Shown piece by piece: positions 34,731 through 43,468 of a stretch of 64,000 bases of DNA. Within the stretch, counting starts at the first letter, position 1. Each line of letters begins with the position of its first letter. Location of the stretch: assembly GCA_052084925.1 (NCBI GenBank), contig JBQDEV010000005.1, positions 124,001 to 188,000 on the forward strand, in the 5' to 3' direction. This DNA is from CmP2 sp052084925. Lineage in GTDB: Bacteria > Actinomycetota > Actinomycetes > Actinomycetales > Micrococcaceae. A model generated the notes under the pieces. That model ran no database searches. It had not been told where the DNA came from and saw only the letters and a list, made by a program, of their open reading frames with translations. The position numbers and the translations under genes are program-made.

Positions 34731-37328
34731 TCAGCGCTGGGACGTCACGGTGAGACCGTCGGCGTCCTTGGCACTGTCGCGGTCCACCCGCACGGTGTCT
34801 CCGTCCTGAATGTCCCCTCGCAGCAGCGCTTTGGCCAATTGATCGCCGATCTCGCGCTGGATGAGCCGGCGCAGCGGCCGGGCCCCGTAGGCAGGGTCGT
34901 AGCCGGTGAGCGCGAGCCATTCCTTCGCGGCGTCGGTGACCTCCAGGCTGAGCCGCCGCTCCGTGAGCCGATCGGCGAGCACCTGCACCTGCAGGTCCAC
35001 AATCCGGGTGAGGTCCTCCACCCCGAGCGCGTCGAAGTGGATGATGTCGTCCAGCCGGTTGAGGAACTCCGGCTTGAAGGCTGACTGCACCACCTTGTCC
35101 ACCGCAGCGGATTTCTCCTCCGGTGAGAGGTTCGGCTCCACCAAGAACTGGGAGCCCAGGTTCGAGGTGAGGATGAGGATCACGTTGCGGAAGTCCACGG
35201 TTCGCCCCTGACCGTCGGTGAGCCGACCGTCGTCGAGCACCTGCAACAGGATGTCGAACACCTCCGGATGGGCCTTCTCCACCTCGTCAAGCAGGATCAC
35301 CGAGTAGGGACGACGGCGCACGGCCTCGGTCAGCTGGCCGCCCTCGTCATAGCCGACGTAGCCGGGAGGGGCGCCGACGAGCCTGGACACGGAATGCTTC
35401 TCCGCGTACTCGGACATGTCGATGCGCACCATGGCGTGATCGTCGTCGAAGAGGAACTCCGCCAGCGACTTCGCCAGCTCGGTCTTGCCCACACCGGTGG
35501 GGCCGAGGAACAGGAACGAGCCGATCGGCCGGTTCGGATCCGCAATCCCGGCCCGCGAGCGCCGCACCGCGTCGGAGACCGACTGCACGGCGGCGCGCTG
35601 ACCGATCAGGCGCTGACCCAGTTCGTCCTCCATGCCCAGCAGCTTCTCCTGCTCCGAGGTCAGCATCCGACCGGCCGGAATACCGGTCCAGGCGGAAATC
35701 ACCTCGGCGATATCCTGCGCGGAGACCTCCTCGGAGACCATCGTCGCCGTCTTGGGACCGATGGATTCAGCTTCCTCCTGCGCGGCGAGCTGCTGCTCCA
35801 GCGTGGGAATCTCCCCGTAGAGGATGCGGGAGGCCTCGGCCAGATCGCCGTCACGCTGAGCCTTCTCCGCTACCGAACGTAACTCGTCGAGTTTGGCGCG
35901 CAGATCGCCGGCCCGGTTGAGCTGGGACTTCTCGTCCTCCCACTGCGCGTTGAGCGCGGCGAGCTCCTCCTTGCGGTCGGCCATCTCCTCGCGCAGTGCG
36001 GCCAGGCGCTCCACGGAGGCAACGTCGGTCTCATTCTCCAGCGCCAGTTCCTCCATCGTGAGACGGTCGACGGCGCGGCGCAGCTGGTCGATCTCCTCGG
36101 GGGCCGAGTCGATCTCCATGCGTAGCCGCGATGCCGCCTCATCCACCAGGTCAATAGCCTTATCGGGCAGCTGGCGACCGGAGATGTAGCGGTTCGACAG
36201 ATTCGCCGCCGCGACCAGCGCAGCATCGGTGATGGCGACCTTGTGGTGGGCCTCGTAGCGTTCCTTGAGTCCGCGCAGAATGGCGATGGTGTCGTCCACG
36301 GAAGGTTCGCCCACGTAGACCTGCTGGAAGCGACGCTCCAGTGCCGGGTCCTTCTCGATGTTCTCGCGGTACTCGTCCAGAGTGGTGGCCCCGATAAGCC
36401 GCAGCTCGCCGCGGGCCAGCATCGGCTTGAGCATGTTCCCGGCATCCATCGAGCCGTCCGAGGAGGCGCCGGCGCCGACCACGGTGTGGATCTCGTCGAT
36501 GAAGGTGACGATCTGCCCGTCGGAGCGCTTGATCTCCTCCAGCACGGCCTTGAGTCGCTCCTCGAATTCCCCGCGGTACTTCGCCCCGGCCACCATGGCG
36601 CTCAGGTCCAGGGAGATCAGGGTCTTTCCGCGTAGCGACTCCGGGACATCCCCCGCCACCATCCGCTGAGCGAGACCCTCGACGACGGCGGTCTTGCCGA
36701 CGCCGGGCTCGCCGATGAGCACCGGGTTGTTCTTGGTGCGTCGCGAGAGCACCTGCACCACGCGGCGGATTTCGGCATCACGGCCGATCACCGGGTCGAG
36801 CTTGCCGGAGCGTGCCACCTCGGTCAGATCGGTGCCATACTGCTCCAGCGCCTGGAAGGTGCCCTCCGGGTCCGGGCTGGTCACCCGAGTGTCACCGCGC
36901 ACGGAGGTGACCGCAGCCTTGAGCGCTTTCAGAGAGGCTCCGGCGTCACGCAGCGCCTGCCCGGCCGGCCCGGCATCGGCGGTCAGCCCGAGCAGAAGGT
37001 GCTCGGTAGAGACGTACTGGTCCCCCATCTCCTGAGCCTGCGTCTGTGCGGCCTGCACGACCTGAAGGCCACTGCGGGAGAGCTTCGCCTGGGCCACAGA
37101 GTCACCCGAGGTAGCGGGCAACGACTTGATCGCCGACGAAGCTGCCGTTGAGATCACGTCCGGGTCCACCCCGGCCGCCTTGAGCACGCCCACGGCCACG
37201 GATCCTCGTTGATCCATGACGGCTTTGAGCAAGTGGGCGGGCTCGATCTGCGGATTGCCCGCAGTCGAGGCGTTCATCGCCGCAGCCGAGAGCGCTTCCT
37301 GAGATTTCGTGGTGAACTGAGCGTCCAT
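34731..37328 (-). CDS. clpB: ATP-dependent disaggregase ClpB
   Basis: An 865-residue Hsp100 protein that, with DnaK, rescues aggregated proteins. It has the Clp N-domain, first AAA module (GEPGVGKTAVVEGLAQ, TFIDEIHTVVGAG), the coiled-coil middle domain of about 120 residues (EELALENETDVASVERL onward) that distinguishes ClpB from ClpA/ClpC, and a second AAA module (LGPTGVGKTELAK, VILLDEVEKAHPEV). AAAGGAG lies before the ATG at 37328; the longer frame to 37370 is rejected. The HAIR box 55 bp upstream predicts HspR repression together with the dnaK operon. Confidence 0.97.
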   Translation of the reverse strand: MDAQFTTKSQEALSAAAMNASTAGNPQIEPAHLLKAVMDQRGSVAVGVLKAAGVDPDVISTAASSAIKSLPATSGDSVAQAKLSRSGLQVVQAAQTQAQEMGDQYVSTEHLLLGLTADAGPAGQALRDAGASLKALKAAVTSVRGDTRVTSPDPEGTFQALEQYGTDLTEVARSGKLDPVIGRDAEIRRVVQVLSRRTKNNPVLIGEPGVGKTAVVEGLAQRMVAGDVPESLRGKTLISLDLSAMVAGAKYRGEFEERLKAVLEEIKRSDGQIVTFIDEIHTVVGAGASSDGSMDAGNMLKPMLARGELRLIGATTLDEYRENIEKDPALERRFQQVYVGEPSVDDTIAILRGLKERYEAHHKVAITDAALVAAANLSNRYISGRQLPDKAIDLVDEAASRLRMEIDSAPEEIDQLRRAVDRLTMEELALENETDVASVERLAALREEMADRKEELAALNAQWEDEKSQLNRAGDLRAKLDELRSVAEKAQRDGDLAEASRILYGEIPTLEQQLAAQEEAESIGPKTATMVSEEVSAQDIAEVISAWTGIPAGRMLTSEQEKLLGMEDELGQRLIGQRAAVQSVSDAVRRSRAGIADPNRPIGSFLFLGPTGVGKTELAKSLAEFLFDDDHAMVRIDMSEYAEKHSVSRLVGAPPGYVGYDEGGQLTEAVRRRPYSVILLDEVEKAHPEVFDILLQVLDDGRLTDGQGRTVDFRNVILILTSNLGSQFLVEPNLSPEEKSAAVDKVVQSAFKPEFLNRLDDIIHFDALGVEDLTRIVDLQVQVLADRLTERRLSLEVTDAAKEWLALTGYDPAYGARPLRRLIQREIGDQLAKALLRGDIQDGDTVRVDRDSAKDADGLTVTSQR

Positions 37329-37382
37329 CACCACTCCTTTCGTCCCGGTCACCCGGGCGGTCATCAACAATGGTTACTCATA

Positions 37383-37403
37383 CTTGAGTCTAGTTAACTC
37401 AAC
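37383..37403. promoter_or_regulatory. HAIR operator for HspR at clpB
   Basis: CTTGAGT-N7-ACTCAAC matches the HspR-associated inverted repeat CTTGAGT-N7-ACTCAAG at 13 of 14 arm positions. It is 55 bp upstream of clpB. HspR is encoded in this window at 54571. Confidence 0.92.
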
Positions 37404-37572
37404 CCTGGTTGTGGAGGACTTATTCCACAGTGGTGGATCATGCGAGAATTCGCCAGAATCCCCGCCAGGGAGCCACTCAATGAACCCCCATAAGCAACAC
37501 AGAAGAGAGTAATCCACAGGGATATTTTCTCAACACGCAAAGGATCAACGATTCCTCTACACTGGTGCACTG

Positions 37573-37591
37573 GATCGTTTCAACAACGATC
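37573..37591. repeat. Inverted repeat upstream of the second surface protein
   Basis: GATCGTT-N5-AACGATC is a perfect 7-5-7 inverted repeat about 130 bp upstream of the ATG at 37719. It resembles a TetR-type operator. A perfect 10-bp palindrome GTGTCGACAC follows near 37612. Confidence 0.4.
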
Positions 37592-37718
37592 TTGTCAAAG
37601 CATCGACTAGTGTCGACACGGGTGCCTTCAGGCCGCCGAGTCGCGGCGTTTTCGAGGTGGTCCCGTGGGACGAGGCCGATGCTTCTGATACCGAACCAGG
37701 CCGTCTCGAAGGGAACTC

Positions 37719-39029
37719 ATGGCCATCTTCAGACCACGACCTCGCACCGTCATCGGCGCCGGAATCGCGACCTCGGTTGTCGCTTCCCTCGCCGTACTCG
37801 CTCCGGCTGCAGCCGACGTCTCCAACGCCGCAGCCCCAGAGATCACCATCGACACGGAGTCCATCGAGTCTCCCCTGTCGCAGTACGACTACGTCGGGAT
37901 GACGGCGAGCTGGGATCTCAGCGACGCCGACCCGGAGGTGGGCGACGAGTTGAGACTGGATCTGCCTCCCGAGTTCACCCTCGACGTGTACGACTTTCCG
38001 CTCGCCATCGATGAGAACACGACTCTGGGCACCTGCGTGACAACGCCGTTGAGCGGCGAGACACCGGCATCCATGGTCTGCACCCTAGAGAACGAGGCCT
38101 ACCTCGCCGAGCACGACAACATCTGGGCCACCGCCGAGGCATCCATGCAGGCGTGGCAGCAGACTTCCACGGAGTCTGTCGTCTTCACCACCGAACGCGA
38201 GACGATCGCGGTGCCGCTGCCCGGCGGCATCGGAACCCCTGGAATATCCCCCAAACCTGAGACAGTGGCCAAGGACGGCTGGGTCGGGTCCAACCGCACC
38301 GAAGTGTTCTGGCGCGTTTTCATCCCCGGGTCTCAGGTTGAGGGACAGGATCCGGTCACCGTCGTGGACGAGATCCCGGAGGGGCTGAGCTACCAGCAGG
38401 ATTCCCTGCGCATCACCTCCGTGCCGGACACGCAGGAGGGCTGGGACGAATTCCAGACCAATGATGGCGACCCCGTGGCTCCGGAGACGTACGAGGTTTC
38501 AACATCGGGCAATGAGTTGTCCGTCGAGCTGAGCGGTGTGGACGCCTCGCGCTTGTACGTGCTGCGCTTCACCACCGCGATCGACAATCCCGACGCATAT
38601 GCCGTCGGAGATTCCTTCACCAACACGGTGCATGTCGCGGACCACCGCTCCACTACCAGTGCCGAGCTGCTCTCCCGAGGATCCGGATCAGCCGGCGGTG
38701 ACCAGCTCCCCACCGAGCCTCCGACTGAACCTTCGGAACCCACCGAACCGACCGAGCCAACCGAGCCGACTGAGCCGACTGAGCCGACTGAGCCAACGGA
38801 ATCGGAGACTCCGTCGACCTCACCGAGCGATGACCAGAGCACCGTTTCTGTCGAGGAAGACTCGAACGGCTCCGACGATGCCAGCACCACGAACGACCAG
38901 GGCGCGGACGATCGTCCCGAGCTCGCAGCGACCGGCGCAACCGGGATCGCAGTCAGCGTGGTGGGTGCCCTGGCGCTGCTGCTGCTCGGGCTCGTGCTGA
39001 TGCGCCGTTCCGGCAGCCGCCAGCACTGA
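37719..39029 (+). CDS. LAxTG-anchored adhesin-like surface protein
   Basis: A 436-residue secreted protein with signal peptide (cleavage near AAADVS), two probable Ig-like beta-sandwich regions (YDYVGMTASWDLSDADPEVGD and a later VTVVDEIPEGLSYQQDSLRI resembling isopeptide-type adhesin domains), a PTEP/TEPTEP stalk of about 50 residues, sorting motif LAATG (402-406), a membrane helix and an RRSGSR tail. The organisation is that of a wall-linked adhesin handled by a class E sortase. The binding target is not predictable. GAAGGGA lies before the ATG. Confidence 0.8.
   Translation: MAIFRPRPRTVIGAGIATSVVASLAVLAPAAADVSNAAAPEITIDTESIESPLSQYDYVGMTASWDLSDADPEVGDELRLDLPPEFTLDVYDFPLAIDENTTLGTCVTTPLSGETPASMVCTLENEAYLAEHDNIWATAEASMQAWQQTSTESVVFTTERETIAVPLPGGIGTPGISPKPETVAKDGWVGSNRTEVFWRVFIPGSQVEGQDPVTVVDEIPEGLSYQQDSLRITSVPDTQEGWDEFQTNDGDPVAPETYEVSTSGNELSVELSGVDASRLYVLRFTTAIDNPDAYAVGDSFTNTVHVADHRSTTSAELLSRGSGSAGGDQLPTEPPTEPSEPTEPTEPTEPTEPTEPTEPTESETPSTSPSDDQSTVSVEEDSNGSDDASTTNDQGADDRPELAATGATGIAVSVVGALALLLLGLVLMRRSGSRQH
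38710..38800 (+). repeat. Pro-Thr-Glu repeat stalk
   Basis: A run of near-identical 9-base units encodes consecutive Glu-Pro-Thr triplets (TEPTEPTEP...), forming the wall-spanning stalk of the surface protein. Copy number may vary between strains by slippage. Confidence 0.8.
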
Positions 39030-39055
39030 ATGACCCGCTAGCAGTCTCCGCATGA

Positions 39056-39099
39056 AAGCGGGGGTGCGGACCAGTTCATCCTGGTCTGCACCCCCGCTT
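39056..39099. terminator. Bidirectional hairpin between adhesin-like gene and lipoprotein gene
   Basis: A 19-bp inverted repeat (39056-39074 and 39081-39099, one G-T mismatch, 6-nt loop) lies between two convergent genes. The right arm ends CCCCGCTTCGT as does the crp-ridA hairpin. Confidence 0.85.
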
Positions 39100-39115
39100 C
39101 GTGTCAGTCAGAAAT

Positions 39116-39949
39116 TCAGGAGTTCGTGGGCGACGGGCTGGTTGCGCTCGACGTCGGCGAGGGGCTCGATGATTCCTCGTCACCGAACTCGGCCTCGAGC
39201 CGGTCGATCTGTTCGGTGAACAACGTCTCCGCTTCTTCCTGGCTCAGCCCGGTGGCCGCCACGTAGACGTGGTGGTTGCCCACCGTGGCACCGCCGGTAT
39301 GCAGGGTCTCGACCTCGCCCGAACCGTCGTCGACGCTGAGCTGGAACGCGTCCAGATCGCCCAACTGGGTGAAGGTCGCCGTCGATCCCTCCAGCTCGTC
39401 GCTGTCCACGGAATCGCAGGCTCCTGGAATCCGGGAGTACACCGACATCGGGTCCACATCCTCGGCGGTCTCGATCACCATGGTCTCGATGACCGGCGAG
39501 GCAGCATCATCTGAGGATTCTGAATCGCTCGCGTCACCGGTGCTCTCGGGCTCGGACTCCGCCGTTTCGTAATGACCGGTCACCCCGATCAGCGCCTGGG
39601 TGCTGAATGCGTTGAGCTCCGCGAGCAGGTCCTCGCACTGGCCGGTGGTGGTGAACTCGCTGAGCGAGAAGTACATGGTGAAGGGCTGGTTCTCGTACGA
39701 TTCGACGCTGAGCTCGAAATCCCCGGGCATCGCCTCATCGCCGGTGGTCAGCAGTACGCCTGCGAGGTCCTCGACGCTCGCCTCAGGTGCCACACTCGCC
39801 GACGAGGACGCCGACTCCGACGGGGAGCCTGAGGGGCTCTGCGACGGCTCCGGGGTGGGCTCGACGGTGCACGCCGTCAGCGTCAGTCCGGCCGTCACGA
39901 GCAAGAGAGCGGGAGCCGTCGTCAGCACACGCGTGCGGGAATCTGCCAT
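39116..39949 (-). CDS. Lipoprotein of unknown function
   Basis: A 277-residue exported protein with lipobox LTAC and a Ser/Pro/Glu-rich spacer (PEPSQSPSGSPSESASSS) after the lipid-modified Cys. The remaining 200 residues include LLTTGDEAMPGDFELSVESY and SDELEGSTATFTQLGDLDAF. Two further Cys (QCEDLLAEL and GACDSV) could pair. I recognise no family; the pattern resembles actinobacterial sensor-type lipoproteins of unknown role. The ATG at 39949 is used because the frame to 39982 would put residues before the signal peptide. It is divergent from the YihY gene. Confidence 0.72.
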   Translation of the reverse strand: MADSRTRVLTTAPALLLVTAGLTLTACTVEPTPEPSQSPSGSPSESASSSASVAPEASVEDLAGVLLTTGDEAMPGDFELSVESYENQPFTMYFSLSEFTTTGQCEDLLAELNAFSTQALIGVTGHYETAESEPESTGDASDSESSDDAASPVIETMVIETAEDVDPMSVYSRIPGACDSVDSDELEGSTATFTQLGDLDAFQLSVDDGSGEVETLHTGGATVGNHHVYVAATGLSQEEAETLFTEQIDRLEAEFGDEESSSPSPTSSATSPSPTNS

Positions 39950-40061
39950 GACCTTCACAGTAGTCTGCTCCGCCAAATCCATTCAACCGAGCCTGCTGGG
40001 ACCGTTGAGCCAGCGCCGCGCTTCCCCAGCACGGTCCTGCATCGGCGGTACGCTCGAAGCT

Positions 40062-41333
40062 ATGAGTTCTGCACCGAAACGACGGCGTCTGCGTCGCCTG
40101 TCCCGGCGCACTTACACCGCACCCCGAGCCTCGGTGATCTACGTGCTGCGCCGCACCTGGATGCGCCTGATCGAGATGCAGGTGTGGGACGTCGCGGGCA
40201 CGATGACCTTCTACGCGATGCTCTCGGTGCTGCCCGCACTGGTCTCAGTGGTCTCGTTGGTATCCCTACTCGGGCTCCAGGAAGAGACCGTGGAGGCGGC
40301 CGCCGGGTTGATCCACGAGCTGGTGCCGGCCATGGAGCCGAACACCATCAGCTCCACCGTCCTCGACCTGGGCAATACCGGCGGCGGGGTATTGGGCTTG
40401 GTCGCCGGCCTGCTCGGTTCCCTGTACTCAGCATCGAATGTGCTGGCCGCCTTCCACCGGGCGATGCACCGGCTCTATGACACCCGCGAAGGTCGCCCGC
40501 TCCTGCTGTTCCGGGCCCGGGTGGCACTGGAGACCATCGGCGTCATGCTGGTCACCATCGCGGTGCTGCTACTGATCACGGTGGGCGGCGATTTCTCGGA
40601 GCGCCTCGGCACCATGCTGGGCTTCACCACCGAATCGGTGGCCACCTGGAACACCGTGAAGTGGTGGGTAATCCTGGCGGTGCTCATCATCGCGGTCTCC
40701 ACCGCCTACTATTCCACCCCTAACGTCAAGCTCCCCCGCTACCGACTGGTGACCGCCGGTGGAGCGTTCACCGTGCTGGTGCTGTTCTTCGCTCTGCGCA
40801 CCGTCGGCTGGCTGATGGATTCCGTGAGCACGTTCTCCCAGGTTCTGACCACCCTGAACGGGGTCATCGTCATCATCGTGATGACGTGGGTGGCCACCAT
40901 GGTGCTCATCGCCGGAGCTGCCTGGGACGCCGAGGTGCTGCGCGCCCGTCAGCTCGCCGCAGGACTGCCTGCCTGGGACACCCTGCAGCTGCGCACCGTG
41001 CACACCCGCGTGCTCGAGGACCTGGACCGCCAGGCCGCCGAGGAGCACCGGGTCGGGCGGATCATCGCCCGCTCCGGGGAGACCAACGAGCCGATCACCA
41101 CGGTGAAGACCTCACGACTGGCCGAATCCGGATCAATTTTCGCCCTCGACGCCGGCAGCCACCGGCTCACGACCGGCACCCCCTACGTGCGCGAGACGTT
41201 TCTGTCCCGTCACGCCGAGCTCACCGCGGCCGCCGACGCCGCGGAGACCGCCGAGGCGCAAGACCTCGACGCATCACACCCCGATCTTCCTGCAGCGCAG
41301 GATCCTTCCGACCGAAAGGACAATGCATCATGA
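40062..41333 (+). CDS. YihY/virulence-factor-BrkB family membrane protein
   Basis: A 423-residue protein with six hydrophobic segments. The family shows in WDVAGTMTFYAMLSVLPALVS near the N-terminus, and the later YYSTPNVKLPRYRLVTAGGAF. It was once called RNase BN, a name now withdrawn; its real function is unsettled, with envelope transport proposed. A long hydrophilic C-terminal tail of about 110 residues is Ala/Asp/Glu-rich. TACGCT lies seven bases before the ATG, suggesting a leaderless mRNA. The frame open to 39600 is rejected. It overlaps the next gene by 4 bases. Confidence 0.87.
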   Translation: MSSAPKRRRLRRLSRRTYTAPRASVIYVLRRTWMRLIEMQVWDVAGTMTFYAMLSVLPALVSVVSLVSLLGLQEETVEAAAGLIHELVPAMEPNTISSTVLDLGNTGGGVLGLVAGLLGSLYSASNVLAAFHRAMHRLYDTREGRPLLLFRARVALETIGVMLVTIAVLLLITVGGDFSERLGTMLGFTTESVATWNTVKWWVILAVLIIAVSTAYYSTPNVKLPRYRLVTAGGAFTVLVLFFALRTVGWLMDSVSTFSQVLTTLNGVIVIIVMTWVATMVLIAGAAWDAEVLRARQLAAGLPAWDTLQLRTVHTRVLEDLDRQAAEEHRVGRIIARSGETNEPITTVKTSRLAESGSIFALDAGSHRLTTGTPYVRETFLSRHAELTAAADAAETAEAQDLDASHPDLPAAQDPSDRKDNAS

Positions 41334-42655
41334 CCGACCCGGCACAGACCGTTCCGGCCGTACCCCACTACTTCCCCGACGAGCGCTCGATGCGCCAGCG
41401 GATGGAGACCGGTGAGGCGTACCTGGCGCTCGACGACGAGCTGGGTTCGGCTTCGGCGCGGGCCCAGCGGCTCACCGAGGAATACAACGCCACCACCGTG
41501 GATGACGGTGCCACCCGCACCACGCTGCTACAGGATCTGCTGGGTACGGTCGGCGAGCAGGTGGAGATCCGCCCGCCGTTCAACGTCGACTATGGGCGCT
41601 ACATCAGCATTGGCGACCGCACCTTCGCCAACTTCGGCCTGATCGCCCTCGACATCGCGCCCATCACCATCGGCGCCGACGTGCAGATCGGGCCGCGCGT
41701 GCAACTGATCACCGCCTCCCATCCGGTGGAGGCCGGGCCACGCCGAGCCAAGTGGGAGTCCGGTGAGCCCATCGTCATCGGCGACAACGTCTGGCTCGGT
41801 GCCGGTGTGGTGGTCGGACCGGGTGTGACTATCGGCGCGAACACGGTGGTCGGAGCCGGAGCAGTCGTCACCCGGGATCTGCCCGCCGATGTGGTCGCCG
41901 TCGGTGTTCCCGCCCGGCCGATCAAATCCCTGCCGGAGGATCCGGAGACCGGGTTCTCCACGGTGGCGCTGGACCCGGAGCCGGACACAGCCGAGACCGC
42001 CGCCGATCCTGCGGCCGTGCTTCCGGGCGGTGCAGAAGGCACACCGAACAAGTGGACTCAGGCGGTCACCGCCGACCCGGAGCATTCCCAGCGCTACGCC
42101 CAGCGGTGGCGGCGGCTCGCAGCGGAAGGACTCGACGTCGACGGCGAGGCCCGGCTCATCAACGCCCTGGCCGAGCGCGAGTCCCGGATCTTCGACGCCG
42201 GCTGCGGCACAGGACGCACCGGCGGCCACCTGGCCGCGGCCGGACACAGCGTGGTCGGAGTCGACCTGGACCCGCACCTCATCGAGGTGGCCCGCACCGA
42301 CTTTCCCGATGCCACCTGGTTCACCGGCGACCTGGAACACCTCGAGGCCTCGCTCTCCGAGGAGGCCCGCGCCGCCGTCGAGGAGCCGTTCGACCTAGTA
42401 GTCAGTGCCGGCAACGTCTTCGGATTCCTCGCCTCGGCGGGCCGCCGTCCGGCGCTGCGCGCCCTGCACGAGTTACTCGCTTCCGGCGGCCGCGCCGTGG
42501 TCGGCTACGGCGCCGGCCGCGGCTACTCCTTCACGGAGTTCCTCGCCGACGCCGAGCAGGTGGGCTTCACGGTGGAGGCACAGTATTCGACCTGGACCCT
42601 GCAGCCTTTCACCGAGGATTCCGATTTCCTCGTCGCGGTGCTGTGCCGGGGCTGA
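41330..42655 (+). CDS. Fusion of hexapeptide acetyltransferase and SAM methyltransferase
   Basis: One continuous 441-residue frame encodes two enzymes. Residues 1-205 form a maltose/galactoside O-acetyltransferase (Maa/NodL/LacA type): MRQRMETGEAYLALDDEL, NVDYGRYISIGDRTFANFGL, and the left-handed helix ending GAGAVVTRDLPADVVAVGVP. Residues about 245-441 form a class I methyltransferase with motif I DAGCGTGRTGG (from 289), acidic post-I VGVDLDP and motif VSAGNVFGF. A linker of about 40 residues (EPDTAETAADPAAVLPGG) joins them. GAAAGGA precedes the ATG. The two parts usually occur as separate genes; substrates are unknown. Confidence 0.87.
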   Translation: MTDPAQTVPAVPHYFPDERSMRQRMETGEAYLALDDELGSASARAQRLTEEYNATTVDDGATRTTLLQDLLGTVGEQVEIRPPFNVDYGRYISIGDRTFANFGLIALDIAPITIGADVQIGPRVQLITASHPVEAGPRRAKWESGEPIVIGDNVWLGAGVVVGPGVTIGANTVVGAGAVVTRDLPADVVAVGVPARPIKSLPEDPETGFSTVALDPEPDTAETAADPAAVLPGGAEGTPNKWTQAVTADPEHSQRYAQRWRRLAAEGLDVDGEARLINALAERESRIFDAGCGTGRTGGHLAAAGHSVVGVDLDPHLIEVARTDFPDATWFTGDLEHLEASLSEEARAAVEEPFDLVVSAGNVFGFLASAGRRPALRALHELLASGGRAVVGYGAGRGYSFTEFLADAEQVGFTVEAQYSTWTLQPFTEDSDFLVAVLCRG

Positions 42656-42692
42656 CACCCCCTGTCGGGTCTCGGCCCACACCCACCGACGC

Positions 42693-42727
42693 AACGACGC
42701 CGGCCCCTGCACGGGACCGGCGTCGTT
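42693..42727. terminator. Hairpin after the fusion gene
   Basis: AACGACGCCGG (42693-42703) pairs with CCGGCGTCGTT (42717-42727), extended inside by CCC/GGG. GTTTGTTC follows, so termination on the plus strand is likely; the convergent DoxX gene ends at 42765. Confidence 0.8.
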
Positions 42728-42764
42728 GTTTGTTCAGTTCTGTGCTGAAGCAGCGGGGCGAGTG

Positions 42765-43358
42765 TTACTTGCCCTTGCGCTGCGCCTTCAGGTCCTTGCG
42801 TGCCTTGCGCAGCGCTTCGACCTGCTCTTCGCGCGCCTGATTGATGGCCTCGACACGATCGGAGGCCGCTTCCTGGATGGCCTCCACCTTGTCGCTCTTG
42901 GCGTCCGAGATCTTGCGGGCACGCTTGGCGGCGGCCTTGCGCTTGCTGCCCTTGCGGTTCGCCAGGGAATCCAGGGTCACGGCCACGCCGGCACCGAGCA
43001 TGATGACATCCTTAGCCACCGAGGTGCCCTCCTGCGAAGGACGAACGCCGTCGTCCTCGGTCATCTCCGGAGTGTTCAGGTACATGTTGACCAGGCCCGC
43101 GGAGAAGGCGCTCAAGGCGGTGCCGGCCACCCAGCCCGGGACCACCGGCAGCAGCAGGGCCGCGCCCACGCCGACCTCGCTGAAGGTCAGGAAACGGCGG
43201 AAGGTGGCCGCGTCCATGTCCTTGACGGCGGGCAGACCCTTCTCGGCCATCTGGCGCAGACCCTCGGCCTGCTCGTCGGTCAGTTTGCGCTTGTTCAGGC
43301 CCGAGTTCAGCACGAACGCGCCCGTGGTCAGGCGCAGCGGGATCTGGACGATGCTCAT
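42765..43358 (-). CDS. DoxX-family membrane protein
   Basis: A 197-residue protein with about three to four hydrophobic stretches in residues 5-140: IPLRLTTGAFVLNSGLNK, FLTFSEVGVGAALLLPVVPG and GLVNMYLNTPEM are DoxX-like. The last 60 residues are a Lys/Ala/Glu-rich helix (KAAAKRARKISDAKSDKVEAI onward) likely to be a cytoplasmic coiled coil. AAGGA lies six bases before the ATG at 43358, so the longer frame to 43388 is not used. Function is not established for this subgroup. Confidence 0.8.
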   Translation of the reverse strand: MSIVQIPLRLTTGAFVLNSGLNKRKLTDEQAEGLRQMAEKGLPAVKDMDAATFRRFLTFSEVGVGAALLLPVVPGWVAGTALSAFSAGLVNMYLNTPEMTEDDGVRPSQEGTSVAKDVIMLGAGVAVTLDSLANRKGSKRKAAAKRARKISDAKSDKVEAIQEAASDRVEAINQAREEQVEALRKARKDLKAQRKGK

Positions 43359-43468
43359 GAGAGTCCTTCCGATGGGATCAGTTTCCACACCACTCTATAG
43401 TCACTCCCCCATCCTCTGTCAGCCCTGACCGCCCGCACGGGCTCGTCCGCGCCCGGAATCCGGCACGT

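Larger units (their letters stand above)
37329..37718. other. Divergent intergenic region between clpB and a surface-protein gene
   Basis: These 390 bases contain the clpB HAIR operator (37383-37403). In the half near the surface-protein gene are two more palindromes: GATCGTT-N5-AACGATC (37573-37591) and GTGTCGACAC (37612-37621). The middle part is less GC-rich with AATCCACA-like stretches but no gene that I can support. Confidence 0.5.

Noticed and set aside
37430..37530. Several TCCACA-type stretches suggesting an origin
   Set aside because: They are imperfect and few, and the genes around (clpB, surface protein) are not origin neighbours.
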